DNA of 64,000 nucleotides from an uncultured Poribacteria bacterium. GTDB lineage: Bacteria; Poribacteria; WGA-4E; WGA-3G. The translations under genes and the position numbers were made by a program. Below the pieces are notes generated by a model. The model did no database searches. It was not told the origin of the DNA and was given only the letters and a program-made list of their open reading frames with translations. Position 1 is the stretch's first letter; each line of letters begins with the position of its first letter. This document shows positions 25,748-34,574 of the stretch, one piece after another. The stretch lies in contig OX639973.1 of NCBI GenBank assembly GCA_951828385.1, forward strand, positions 2,102,470 through 2,166,469, in the 5' to 3' direction.

Positions 25748-26656
25748 ATGATACATAACCATTTTAGAACCCAAACCTTGTTGTTGCTGCTCTTACCCAT
25801 ATTCTTAGGCGGTTGTGGTCTCGCTAAATTGTCTAATATTCAAAAGGAGAGCAATTTAGTTGTCGTCGAAACCACCCTCGCGAAGAATCTCAAGACACTT
25901 GAGCGTGTGGCTAAGATCGGGAATACAGGGCTCATCGTCAAGACTGCACGCGCCCATTCATCTTACAGCGGTTTTCTCGAAGATAAGATGGAAGACGCTG
26001 AGATTGCCGGAGACATTGAAACAGCAGACGAAATGCGCTCACAAGCAATCGCACACTATGCACGCTCCGAAGAATACGCCTTTAAGGCGTTAGCGAAGTC
26101 CGATAAAATTTTCAAACAACCCAGAACTGTCGAGATCGCCGAATTTGAAAAGGCACTCCAGAGACTTAAGGAAAAACAGGTTGAACCGCTCTTTTGGGCG
26201 GCTTACGCTATGGGACGCGGCATTAGCCTTCAGAAAGATGATCCAATGCAAGTCATTGACCTCGCTCGCGTCGAGTTGATGATGCGGCGTATCCTTGAAT
26301 TGGACGAAACCTTCTACTTCGGCGGTGCTCACCTTTTCTATGCCGTCTATTACGGTGACCGATCACCAGCGATCGGCGGTGACCCAGAGAAAGCAAAAGA
26401 GCACATTGATTATGTCGATAAACTTAATAACGGCAAGTTCCTGATGAGTAAATTCTATCTTGCACGGTACTACGCCTATCCTAAACAGGATGTTAAACTC
26501 TATAAGCAAGCGTTACAGGAAGTTATTAATGCCCCAGAGGATATTTTTCCAGGGGAAGAAGCTGCCACTGCGCTCGCAAAATCGCGCGCCAAACGCTGGC
26601 TTGCTCAAGCTGATATGCTTTTTGATCCAGAAATGGAAGAAGGAGAGGTTGAATAA
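25748..26656 (+). CDS. tatT: TatT-like TRAP-associated TPR lipoprotein
   Basis: The 302-residue lipoprotein has a signal peptide ending in the lipobox LGGC (Cys23). The rest is helical, matching the T-component of TRAP transporters described as TatT in Treponema, a trimeric TPR-like periplasmic protein that binds the substrate-binding subunit TatP. Family-like segments are FWAAYAMGRGISLQKDDP, ELDETFYFGGAHLFYAVYYG and KFLMSKFYLARYYA. Its stop overlaps the tatP start (TAATG), so translation is coupled. No DctQ/DctM permease gene is present nearby. Confidence 0.85.
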   Translation: MIHNHFRTQTLLLLLLPIFLGGCGLAKLSNIQKESNLVVVETTLAKNLKTLERVAKIGNTGLIVKTARAHSSYSGFLEDKMEDAEIAGDIETADEMRSQAIAHYARSEEYAFKALAKSDKIFKQPRTVEIAEFEKALQRLKEKQVEPLFWAAYAMGRGISLQKDDPMQVIDLARVELMMRRILELDETFYFGGAHLFYAVYYGDRSPAIGGDPEKAKEHIDYVDKLNNGKFLMSKFYLARYYAYPKQDVKLYKQALQEVINAPEDIFPGEEAATALAKSRAKRWLAQADMLFDPEMEEGEVE

Positions 26657-27717
26657 TGACACGTAAAAAAACAGAGAAGGTAGGAGGGGTTTTCAACCCC
26701 GATTCCCCTTTTAAATTTGCATGCGTATTCCTGCTGATTTTCGGAATGTTATGTTTACCTGTAACGCATCTTGCCGCGGACTCCATTAAGTTCGCAACGC
26801 TTGCACCAAAGGGTTCCACATGGATGAACAATTTTGAGGCAATGGGAAAAGAAATTCGCACCAAAACGGATAGCGAACTCCAGCTCCGTATTTATCCAAA
26901 CGGGGTCCAAGGAGACGAACTTGATGTTATTCGCAAGATGCGAGCCGGATTACTACACGCAGGGGCTATGACCGCCACCGGGCTCGGCGAAATACAGAAA
27001 GAGGTACTGATTTTCCAACTGCCCCGGTTGTTCAAAACCTACGAAGAACTTGATTATGTCCGAGACTTTCTCCGCGAAGACCTTGACAAAGCCTTCTTAG
27101 ATGCAGGATATGTCCTAATCGGTATGGGAGACATCGGTTTCTACTATATCTTTAGCAATGAACCGATCCGTACGATTGCTGACCTTCAGTCCCCGAGCGT
27201 CAAGATGTGGGCACGGACAAGCGATAAAATCGGACTCGAATTCTACAAAAATGCCGAGATCGCGACTGTCCCCAGAGAAGTTACACAAGTCTTGGCTTCG
27301 CTCTATTCAGGACAGATTAACACCCTGACCGCATCACCGTATGTCACTGTAGCATTACAATGGCATGATAAATTCAAATACATGACGGACCTGCCTATAA
27401 GCGTCGGTGTGGGTGCAACGGTGATAACAAAAGAAAAGTTTGATCAGTTTACCCCGGAACAGCAGAAGATTTTACGTGAAATCGGTGACAAGTACCAAAG
27501 CACTTTGATTGAGCAAATTCGGAAAGATAATGACAGGGCGATTGAAGCACTCCAAAAGAAGGCAGGCATTCAAGTCGTTAAGTTTGAGGACGATGCCCGC
27601 GAAGCATGGGATGTTATAGCCACGGAAACCCATAAAGCACTCGTCGGTCAGATTTACTCACAAACCTTTCTCGACAAGATCAACGCTCTCTTAGAAGATT
27701 ACCGAAAAAACAAATAG
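26656..27717 (+). CDS. tatP: TRAP transporter substrate-binding protein (TatP/DctP-like)
   Basis: The 353-residue periplasmic binding protein starts in the stop codon of tatT. After the signal peptide (about 20-40, CVFLLIFGMLCLPVTHLAA) it shows DctP hallmarks: IKFATLAPKGSTWMNNFEAM, RIYPNGVQGDELDVIRKMRAG, IADLQSPSVKMWA (the arginine-containing ligand loop is altered here) and FTPEQQKILREIGDKY. With TatT it probably forms a ligand-carrying periplasmic complex, perhaps for hydrophobic molecules, as proposed for the Treponema pair. A GGGGTT/AACCCC hairpin at 26686-26700 lies within codons before the signal peptide core and encodes the odd GGVFNPDSP stretch. Confidence 0.87.
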   Translation: MTRKKTEKVGGVFNPDSPFKFACVFLLIFGMLCLPVTHLAADSIKFATLAPKGSTWMNNFEAMGKEIRTKTDSELQLRIYPNGVQGDELDVIRKMRAGLLHAGAMTATGLGEIQKEVLIFQLPRLFKTYEELDYVRDFLREDLDKAFLDAGYVLIGMGDIGFYYIFSNEPIRTIADLQSPSVKMWARTSDKIGLEFYKNAEIATVPREVTQVLASLYSGQINTLTASPYVTVALQWHDKFKYMTDLPISVGVGATVITKEKFDQFTPEQQKILREIGDKYQSTLIEQIRKDNDRAIEALQKKAGIQVVKFEDDAREAWDVIATETHKALVGQIYSQTFLDKINALLEDYRKNK

Positions 27718-27863
27718 GCAGGACTGACGGAATGTGTCAGTAAATCTTCCTTAATGGCGCGCTCCCAAAGCGCGCCTATCAAATTTGCATCTATACTTCT
27801 TTTATTTGGCGTGAAATTCATTTGCCATTTTTCCGGGGGTGTGGTATTATATCCCTTTGAAGA
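27718..27863 (+). terminator. hairpin downstream of tatP
   Basis: A perfect 8-bp stem, GGCGCGCT (27756-27763) with AGCGCGCC (27769-27776), closes on a CCCAA loop. No T-run follows, so it may end transcription poorly or may be one of several AGCGCGCCTAT repeats (similar strings occur near 18545 and 24785). It separates tatP from the corrinoid gene. Confidence 0.4.
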
Positions 27864-27884
27864 TTGAGGAGGGATTCAAAACTC

Positions 27885-28643
27885 GTGGCATCTATTAACG
27901 ACATCGCAAACGAATTTATCCGAGAAGAAATTGAAGAATTTCTTGAAGAACCTGATGAGATAGCACTTGCCATTGACACGTTTGCGCAAGCAACCCCTGC
28001 TATGCAAGACATCTCTGCTGCACTGATTGATGGCGACCATCACACTGTTGATGAATTGACCGAAGCGGCTCTGGAAGGTGGCACAGAAGCATTGGAGATT
28101 ATGGATGACGGACTCATCGCCGGGATGGGCATCGTCGGCATCAAGTTTCGGGAGAACTTTATCTTTGTCCCAGAAGTCTTGGCGTGTGCCCGCGCAATGA
28201 AAGCAGGTATGGCATATATCGAACCGATCCTCTCGGAATCAGGTATCGAACCGATCGGCACTGTGATAATGGGAACCGTCAAAGGCGATCTGCACGATAT
28301 CGGCAAAAACCTCTGCATTATGATGTTGCGCGGGGCAGGCTTCGTGGTACACGATTTGGGTGTCGATACCTCTGAAGATGAATTCATTGAGGCAGTTGAG
28401 GAATATGGGGCACCGATTTTGGGGATGTCAGCACTCCTAACCACAACGATGCCGAACATGGGAAAGACAATTGATGCCTTTATTGACGAAGACTTGCGGG
28501 AAGAGGTAAAGATTATGGTCGGCGGCGCGCCAGTCACACAAACATTCGCAGACGACATGGGGGCTGATGGATACGGTAAAGATGCACTCGCATGTGTCGC
28601 CTTAGCCAAACAATTCCTTCTCGAAGAACCTGAAGAATGGTAA
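27885..28643 (+). CDS. corrinoid (B12-binding) methyl-carrier protein
   Basis: These proteins carry a methyl group on cobalamin between a substrate methyltransferase and an acceptor methyltransferase. The 252-residue product has an N-terminal helical cap (about 35-115; LAIDTFAQATPAMQDISAAL) and a C-terminal cobalamin-binding Rossmann domain with the DxHxxG motif in VKGDLHDIGKNL (Asp135, His137, Gly140). The closest families are MtbC/MttC-like proteins. I start at GTG 27885, since GAGGAGGG (27866-27873) sits 11 nt upstream; the TTG at 27864 would overlap it. No substrate-specific methyltransferase (such as MttB) lies alongside, but a likely activator and homocysteine methyltransferase are 4-7 kb downstream. 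Confidence 0.88.
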   Translation: MASINDIANEFIREEIEEFLEEPDEIALAIDTFAQATPAMQDISAALIDGDHHTVDELTEAALEGGTEALEIMDDGLIAGMGIVGIKFRENFIFVPEVLACARAMKAGMAYIEPILSESGIEPIGTVIMGTVKGDLHDIGKNLCIMMLRGAGFVVHDLGVDTSEDEFIEAVEEYGAPILGMSALLTTTMPNMGKTIDAFIDEDLREEVKIMVGGAPVTQTFADDMGADGYGKDALACVALAKQFLLEEPEEW

Positions 28644-28770
28644 ACCGAAATCAAAAAACTGAGTTTGTAGGAGCGAGTGTTTTTGCTTGGGTATTTCTTG
28701 TCGCTCGCGACTTCTATACCCTTCAGCTCTGACATGATAAAGACCAATACATCTATGGAAATTTAGGGAA

Positions 28771-29607
28771 ATGATAATGCAAGATATTACCCACTCTAAA
28801 GCATATTACAATCGTGGTATTGCTTACTACAAAAAACGTGAGTATGATAAAGCTATCGCTGAATTTAGCAAGGTCATAGAACATCATCCCGATCATGCTG
28901 AGGCGTATTATAATCGCGGCAACGTGTATCGTGATATAGTTGATTTCGACAAGGCTATCGTGGATTATACCAAGACAATAGCACTTAAACCCGATCACGC
29001 CGAGGCGTATTACAAGCGTGGTACAATTTACGTCGAAGGAGATGAATATGATAAAGCTATTGCAGACTTTAGCATGACCACAGAAATTGATCCAACACAT
29101 GCTGATGGGCATGGCTACCGTGCCGATATTCACCGTAGTATGGGCGAATATGACAAAGCCATCGCAGACTATAGTATGGAGATAAAACTCCGACCCGATT
29201 GCCCTGAAGTCTATTATAGCCGTGGCACCACTTACTGTGAAAAAGGTGAGTATGACAAAGCAATCGTAGATTACAGCAAAGCGATAGAACTACATTCAAC
29301 GTTTACAGAGGTTTACAGAAAGCGCGGCTTGGCTTACTTCCGGGCAGGTAAATTTGAGTCTGCGATTCAAGATTATGACAAAGCAGTGGAACTCGAACCG
29401 AGTCTTACCAAAGTCTATGCTACTCGCGGCATAATGTGTTTACATATACAAGAATGGGAAAGTGCGAAATTTGACCTGACTTTTGCCAGAAATTTAAGGG
29501 TAAGTATTATCACTGAATTTCGTAAAATCTACGAAAGTGTTGCTGACTTTGAGCAGAAAAACAATGTTCAGTTACCGGAAGACATTGCTGTGATGTTGAA
29601 TCTATAA
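28771..29607 (+). CDS. tetratricopeptide repeat protein
   Basis: The 278-residue protein is almost wholly TPRs: about seven 34-residue units with the pattern AYYNRGIAYYKKREYDKAI followed by a short second helix ending in P-D-H-A-E. There is no signal peptide or membrane helix, so it is cytoplasmic and probably a protein-binding scaffold. The last about 40 residues (EFRKIYESVADFEQKNNVQL) leave the repeat pattern. It lies 64 nt before the methyltransferase of the restriction-modification module; a link is possible but unproven. Confidence 0.85.
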   Translation: MIMQDITHSKAYYNRGIAYYKKREYDKAIAEFSKVIEHHPDHAEAYYNRGNVYRDIVDFDKAIVDYTKTIALKPDHAEAYYKRGTIYVEGDEYDKAIADFSMTTEIDPTHADGHGYRADIHRSMGEYDKAIADYSMEIKLRPDCPEVYYSRGTTYCEKGEYDKAIVDYSKAIELHSTFTEVYRKRGLAYFRAGKFESAIQDYDKAVELEPSLTKVYATRGIMCLHIQEWESAKFDLTFARNLRVSIITEFRKIYESVADFEQKNNVQLPEDIAVMLNL

Positions 29608-29671
29608 TAGAAATGAAACCCAAATCTACTACTTCATAGAACATCTGCGGCGAAGAAAGGAGTCTAAATCC

Positions 29672-30985
29672 ATGGGACCGAATGAGATTTTTGAATGGTT
29701 CAACCAGACCCCTATTGACAAAACATGGTCGTTCGCCGGTTGTAAACCATCAGACACGGGGAAATGGACGCACAGTTATCACCGGTACCCCGCTAAATTT
29801 ATTCCACAACTTGTTGAACGCCTAATGGATGATTACCTAAACAGTGGAAGTGCTAGTGTGAACGACCCATTTATGGGATGTGGAACAACCATTGTTAGTG
29901 CTATATCACGAGGGTTTCATGCCAGTGGAACAGACATTAATAAAATTGCTTATTTGGTGACTGGAGCGAAAGCAAAGGCGATCTTCCCTGACTATCTGGA
30001 AAAGAAAGTTAAGCATTTTCTATCAGAAATTTGTCACCTCCGAGAAAAAGATGGATTATTCGATAATAATCAAATACCAGCTCACATTCCAAAGAGACAT
30101 TCGGAAAAAATAGACTATTGGTTTACGGAATCAGCACGGGACGAGCTTGGAAAAATTCTAACCGTAATTCGTAAAGAAGATGAATCAGTGATTAGGTTCT
30201 TTCTCTTTGTTGCGTTTAGTCATGTCCTTAAAACATGTTCAATTTGGAGCCAAAGTAGCACTAAGCCAACACGGGATTTGAATAAGCGACCCACACTTCC
30301 TTATGATGCTATCAAAAGGCACCTTCTAAAAATGTTGAAGGGAAATTCTCAATTTTACGATGTTATACCGTCTCATGTTAAAAACAATCCCGATAGTTAT
30401 CTAAATATCCGAATAGGTTCTGCAGAAGAGCAGCCTGTTTCAAATGATAGTGTTGATCTAATTGTGAGTTCAAGTCCGTATGTAACAAGTTACGAATATG
30501 CAGATCTACATCAACTCTCAACGCTCTGGCTTGATTTAGCAGGGGATCTCAAAGAGTACAGAAAAGAGTTCATTGGGACTTCCTATAAGCATTACGATCA
30601 CAAGGTCCTAAAGGGACAGATAGCCTCTGAAATTGTTAGTAACATGGTGTCCAAGAGTAAAAAGAAAGCTAAAGAAATTGAAGCCTTCTTTATTGACATG
30701 CAGGAGGTATTTGATGAAAGTTATAGAATTCTGAGGCCGGGCGGTAGGTGTTGCTATGTCATTGGGAATACAAAGTTAAAAGGTGTTGATATACTTAACG
30801 CAGAAGCATTCGCTGAGTCCTTGCAACACTCGGGTTTTAAACTGGATAAGCTCATAAAGCGTGAAATTCCTCTGAAGATTCTCCCCCAGAAAAGGGATGA
30901 AAAGACAGGGCGATTTGCTAGCAAGGATAAGGCTGATTCCGAAGCTTATCCAACCGAATATATTGTTATCGGGTTAAAGGAGTAG
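29672..30985 (+). CDS. site-specific DNA methyltransferase (N4-cytosine/N6-adenine type)
   Basis: A 437-residue amino-methyltransferase. The motif HSYHRYPAKFIPQLVE (about 34-49) precedes the SAM-binding NDPFMGCGTT (64-73), and the catalytic motif IV appears later as VSSSPYVTSY (265-274), a variant of (S/T)PPY with Ser-Ser-Pro-Tyr. The Ser form is more common in N4-cytosine enzymes, so N4mC is the better guess. It ends 5 nt before the first of two tandem endonuclease genes, so it is the protective partner of a type II restriction-modification module. A good AAAGGAG ribosome-binding site is at about 29655. Confidence 0.87.
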   Translation: MGPNEIFEWFNQTPIDKTWSFAGCKPSDTGKWTHSYHRYPAKFIPQLVERLMDDYLNSGSASVNDPFMGCGTTIVSAISRGFHASGTDINKIAYLVTGAKAKAIFPDYLEKKVKHFLSEICHLREKDGLFDNNQIPAHIPKRHSEKIDYWFTESARDELGKILTVIRKEDESVIRFFLFVAFSHVLKTCSIWSQSSTKPTRDLNKRPTLPYDAIKRHLLKMLKGNSQFYDVIPSHVKNNPDSYLNIRIGSAEEQPVSNDSVDLIVSSSPYVTSYEYADLHQLSTLWLDLAGDLKEYRKEFIGTSYKHYDHKVLKGQIASEIVSNMVSKSKKKAKEIEAFFIDMQEVFDESYRILRPGGRCCYVIGNTKLKGVDILNAEAFAESLQHSGFKLDKLIKREIPLKILPQKRDEKTGRFASKDKADSEAYPTEYIVIGLKE

Positions 30986-30990
30986 TAATC

Positions 30991-31671
30991 ATGAAGTTTG
31001 AAGATTTGAAAGATATGTACAGTGCGACGGAATTGATAGAAGGGGAAGAAGCTTATAGGGCGGTTTCCCAACTTTTGCAAGATGCTAAAGAACGTCATAA
31101 GCAGGACTTTTTGAGGGACAAACCCGATGGAGACCATGAACAAAGTTGGCGGGCTTTCAAGGGAAAAAATTTTGAAAAGTTGATTCAACATATTATTACT
31201 GAGTCAATTGAAGCACTTGGACTTAAGGTAATCAACGGTAATCAATTAGAGCGAACAATACGCCTTCCAATCGACCTGAGACAAGTTAAGAAAAATTTAC
31301 TTATAGATTTTGGGGAATTTGGATGCCATCTACCAGATGTTGATATTATCGTCTATAACCCTGAAAATCTTAGAGTAATTGCTTTAATCTCAAGTAAAGT
31401 CACATTGAGAGAAAGGATCGCGCAGACAGGTTATTGGAAACTCAAACTTTTGGAACAAGAAGATACGGAACATATCAGGGTTTATTTTATAACACCTGAC
31501 GAGGACGGCACTTTGACGAGTACATATCTTCCAAAGAAAGGGAGAGCCATTGTAGAAATTGACCTTGATGGCACTTATGTACTAACAGAAGCAAATCTTG
31601 AGGAGAGTAACAAGGTTAAACTTTTTGAGCACTTTATTGAGGATTTTAAGCAATTGATAGAGAAAAACTAG
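30991..31671 (+). CDS. BsaWI-like type II restriction endonuclease, copy 1
   Basis: The 226-residue protein has a PD-(D/E)XK core: LPDVDIIVYNPE (Pro115-Asp116, Asp118), then ISSKVTLRERIAQT with Lys136 and the basic LRER (139-142). The arrangement S-x-K followed by L-R-E-R matches my recollection of BsaWI-like enzymes in the CCGG-recognising group. Glu62 in FEKLIQ is a likely helper acid. It follows the methyltransferase by 5 nt and resembles the next gene over its full length. The specific target site cannot be read from the sequence. Confidence 0.75.
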   Translation: MKFEDLKDMYSATELIEGEEAYRAVSQLLQDAKERHKQDFLRDKPDGDHEQSWRAFKGKNFEKLIQHIITESIEALGLKVINGNQLERTIRLPIDLRQVKKNLLIDFGEFGCHLPDVDIIVYNPENLRVIALISSKVTLRERIAQTGYWKLKLLEQEDTEHIRVYFITPDEDGTLTSTYLPKKGRAIVEIDLDGTYVLTEANLEESNKVKLFEHFIEDFKQLIEKN

Positions 31672-31819
31672 GACTTTCTGTCTTTTAAATGTAAATCACT
31701 TTTTTGAAGAGCGTGTTCTGTATTGCAGTGGTTGTGAAAAATAAGACTCGTTTTTGCATCTTGTTTATCCATTGAAGAAACCTATTTGATAGCATACGTT
31801 TCTATCAATAGAAGGGGTA

Positions 31820-32518
31820 ATGATTGTGTGCCAGTATACCTATGAAGATGTAGAAAAACTATATAAAGAGATGGAACGAACAAAGGGCATGGAAGAAGCC
31901 CACAAATACATTTCTGAAGTCTTTGAGCAGGCTAAGGAACCCCATAAAGAGGATTTTTTGAGACGAAAACCAAATGGAAACCATGAGCAAAGTTGGCATA
32001 AGTTTAAAGGGAGTTGTTTTGAAAAACTGCTCAAATATATTATTACAGGGTCAATTGAAAAACTGGAACTGAATATAGTCAATGGTGATACGTTAGAACG
32101 GCGCAAACGACTGCCACAACAATTGGATACCGTTAAGCGAAACTTAGCTATTGATTATGGCGAATTTGGTTTACGTCTACCTGATGCTGACATTGTTGTT
32201 TATAATCCTGAAAATTCACAGATCATCGCTATTATTTCAAGTAAAACTTCTTTGGCAGAACGGGTTGCTCAGACCAGTTATTGGAAGTTTAAATTTTTGG
32301 AGAGTGAAAACACTGCACATATCAAGGTTTACCTGATTACAGCTGATGCAAAGAAAGACTTGACGAAGGTGGATCCTGCAAAGAAGTCACGAGTCATTGC
32401 AGAGGTAGAACTTGATGGTACTTACGTACTAACGACGGAAGAGCTTGAAGAAAGCCACAAAGTCAAACTTTTTGAGCATTTTATTGAGGATTTCAAGAAA
32501 TTGATTGAAGAGAATTAA
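31820..32518 (+). CDS. BsaWI-like type II restriction endonuclease, copy 2
   Basis: A 232-residue paralogue of the preceding gene, with the same blocks (NGNHEQSWHKFKG, LPDADIVVYNPENS, AQTSYWKFKFLE). Catalytic residues are kept (Asp122, Asp124, Lys142), but the copy-1 LRER is LAER here (145-148), so one arginine in the stretch expected to help DNA recognition is lost. It starts 148 nt after copy 1, in a spacer with no ORF. The pair could form a heterodimer, could cut different sites, or one copy could be a regulator. It has an alternative start a few codons downstream. Confidence 0.73.
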   Translation: MIVCQYTYEDVEKLYKEMERTKGMEEAHKYISEVFEQAKEPHKEDFLRRKPNGNHEQSWHKFKGSCFEKLLKYIITGSIEKLELNIVNGDTLERRKRLPQQLDTVKRNLAIDYGEFGLRLPDADIVVYNPENSQIIAIISSKTSLAERVAQTSYWKFKFLESENTAHIKVYLITADAKKDLTKVDPAKKSRVIAEVELDGTYVLTTEELEESHKVKLFEHFIEDFKKLIEEN

Positions 32519-32559
32519 TGTTCTATCCAACTTCAAATTGAGGGTAGCTGCTTCGGATT

Positions 32560-32583
32560 GGACGAGGAAACCTCGCCCCTACC
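32560..32583. repeat. REP-like palindromic repeat
   Basis: Core GACGAGG / CCTCGCCCCTAC with an AAA centre; one arm carries a base change. Related units lie at 4681-4704, 51968-51995 and 56317-56344. Here it sits between the restriction gene and the corrinoid-activator gene. Confidence 0.65.
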
Positions 32584-32667
32584 GTTAAATCGTTATATTG
32601 TCGAATAAAATTCTTAATTTTTATCCAGTTATACCTACTGAAAACCGATAACCGAAAACCAAATACC

Positions 32668-34560
32668 ATGAAGAAAATTGATAAAGCCGAATACGAGAAA
32701 CGCCTCAATAAAATTACACAGATTTTTGAAGGATTGGTTGTCCACGCCGATGAACAGGCAACGTATCGGTGCCCCTACAAAAATCGATTTGACCACTGCA
32801 CGGCGAAATTTGGCTGTCGAAACCAACGGAAAATTGATGAAGGAACCGGGCTTCTCTGTGTCGGAGACGATAAATTAGATTATCGCAGCGCATGGGAGAC
32901 TGACGCACCTGACCAAGCAGCGGAATCACAAGGCACGATCACATGCGACGGAAAGGTCTATCAACTCACTCCTGGAAAAACCGTTTTTGACTACGCGGAT
33001 GATTTAGCCGTCCAAGTCCCCACCTCTTGCTTCCGAACCGGGCAGTGCCATGAATGCATCGTTGAGATTAAACACGGGATGGACAGCCTCCAACCCCCTA
33101 ATGAAGCCGAAGCCTTCCTACGGGATAACTACCGCCTCGCTTGCCAAGCCGTCGTTCTTGATGTTGATGAAGACATTGAGTTTACACCACTTCGACGCAC
33201 ACCGAGAATCCTAACACATACCGTTACAAATGACGATGACGCACTGGAACTCAGCCCGCGGGTTACGCATCAAGACGGGACCGTTTACTATAACCAGGAA
33301 CCTGTTGATCGTTACAGAGGACATCTTTATGGACTCGCCATAGACATCGGGACAACAACAGTGGTCGCAAATCTGATGGATTTAGAGAACGGAGAAACGG
33401 TTTCTGTCAGCTCCTTTGAAAACCCGCAACGTTTCGGTGGCAGCGATATCATGAACCGCATCAGTTATGATAGTGAATTTCAGGGTGAACTGCGCCGATC
33501 GCTTATCGCTGCACTAAACAGTGAAATCATGGAGATGTGTACCCGACACAACTTCGTTCGACAGGAAATTTATGAAATCGTCGTTGTCGGTAACACAACG
33601 ATGCGCGATATTTTCTTCAGGCAGGATGTCCAAAGCATCGGGCAAAAACCCTATAAATCCTTGATTGAACATGAATACCGGGAGGGTATCCGCTCAACCA
33701 CTTCGCTGACGGAAAAGACGCGCCGTTTAGGGATCCGAGCGAATCCGAAAGCAATGGTGTACAGCCTGCCGTTGATTGCCAGCCATGTCGGGGCAGATGT
33801 CGCCGCGGATTTAGTCGCACTTGACATCGCCGCGCAGGATGATGTCATTATGTTGGTGGATGTCGGGACCAATACAGAGGTAATTGTCGGAAATGCCAAG
33901 CGGATGGTCGCGGCATCGTGTCCTGCCGGTCCCGCATTTGAAGGCGGTGGTATTGAATACGGGATGCCTGCGTATCCCGGTGCGATTGAGTCTGTGAAAT
34001 GGAATGGCAGCGAATTCAATTATAGGACGATTGATGAAGAGATACCGCAGGGTTTATGCGGTTCTGGGCTGATTTCGCTCCTCGCCGAGTTGCGTCGGAA
34101 CGATCAGATGAGTCCAAAAGGCGTTTTTGCGGAAAGGAAGCAGCGCATTATACCGCTTTTACCAGAACACGGTATTACCTTCTCACGCGAGGACGCAAGC
34201 AATCTTGCGCAAGCAAAGGCAGCAAATTACTGCGGACAGTATATTGTCCTACGACATTTCGGTTGCGCCCCTGAAGACATTACAACGCTCTTCTTAGCGG
34301 GAGGCTTCGCCAATTATGTTAACCTACAGGATGCAATTGAAATTGGATTTCTCGCGCCCGTACCAGAAGAAAATGTTGTCAAAATCGGCAATGCTGCAGT
34401 AGCCGGGGCAACGGCTGTCCTCCTTTCCGAGAAAAAACGCTCAGTTGTTGAAGCGTTTGTCAACAATATCGAACACATTGAATTGGAAACCACACCCGAT
34501 TTCTTTGACATATTCGTGGAGGGTTGTCAATTCAAACCGATGATAACTACTAAAAAATAA
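32668..34560 (+). CDS. reductive activator of corrinoid proteins (RACo/RamA-like, DUF4445)
   Basis: These enzymes use ATP and an Fe-S cluster to reduce inactive Co(II) in corrinoid proteins. The 630-residue product has a [2Fe-2S] ferredoxin domain (about 88-170) with Cys121, Cys127, Cys130 and Cys159 (CFRTGQCHEC and RLACQ), then an ASKHA ATPase-like region (about 213-620) with LAIDIGTTTVVANL, VVVGNTTMRDIFF and LVDVGTNTEVIVGN. An extra N-terminal cysteine group (Cys35, 44, 50, 64) is not part of the usual family and may bind another cluster or zinc. It ends 14 nt before the homocysteine methyltransferase. The probable client is the corrinoid protein at 27885-28643. Confidence 0.87.
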   Translation: MKKIDKAEYEKRLNKITQIFEGLVVHADEQATYRCPYKNRFDHCTAKFGCRNQRKIDEGTGLLCVGDDKLDYRSAWETDAPDQAAESQGTITCDGKVYQLTPGKTVFDYADDLAVQVPTSCFRTGQCHECIVEIKHGMDSLQPPNEAEAFLRDNYRLACQAVVLDVDEDIEFTPLRRTPRILTHTVTNDDDALELSPRVTHQDGTVYYNQEPVDRYRGHLYGLAIDIGTTTVVANLMDLENGETVSVSSFENPQRFGGSDIMNRISYDSEFQGELRRSLIAALNSEIMEMCTRHNFVRQEIYEIVVVGNTTMRDIFFRQDVQSIGQKPYKSLIEHEYREGIRSTTSLTEKTRRLGIRANPKAMVYSLPLIASHVGADVAADLVALDIAAQDDVIMLVDVGTNTEVIVGNAKRMVAASCPAGPAFEGGGIEYGMPAYPGAIESVKWNGSEFNYRTIDEEIPQGLCGSGLISLLAELRRNDQMSPKGVFAERKQRIIPLLPEHGITFSREDASNLAQAKAANYCGQYIVLRHFGCAPEDITTLFLAGGFANYVNLQDAIEIGFLAPVPEENVVKIGNAAVAGATAVLLSEKKRSVVEAFVNNIEHIELETTPDFFDIFVEGCQFKPMITTKK

Positions 34561-34574
34561 ACGAAAACCCAATA

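Noticed and set aside
28040-28747. 235-codon minus-strand frame
   Set aside because: Antisense to the corrinoid protein with its DxHxxG motif; serine-rich composition typical of a shadow frame.
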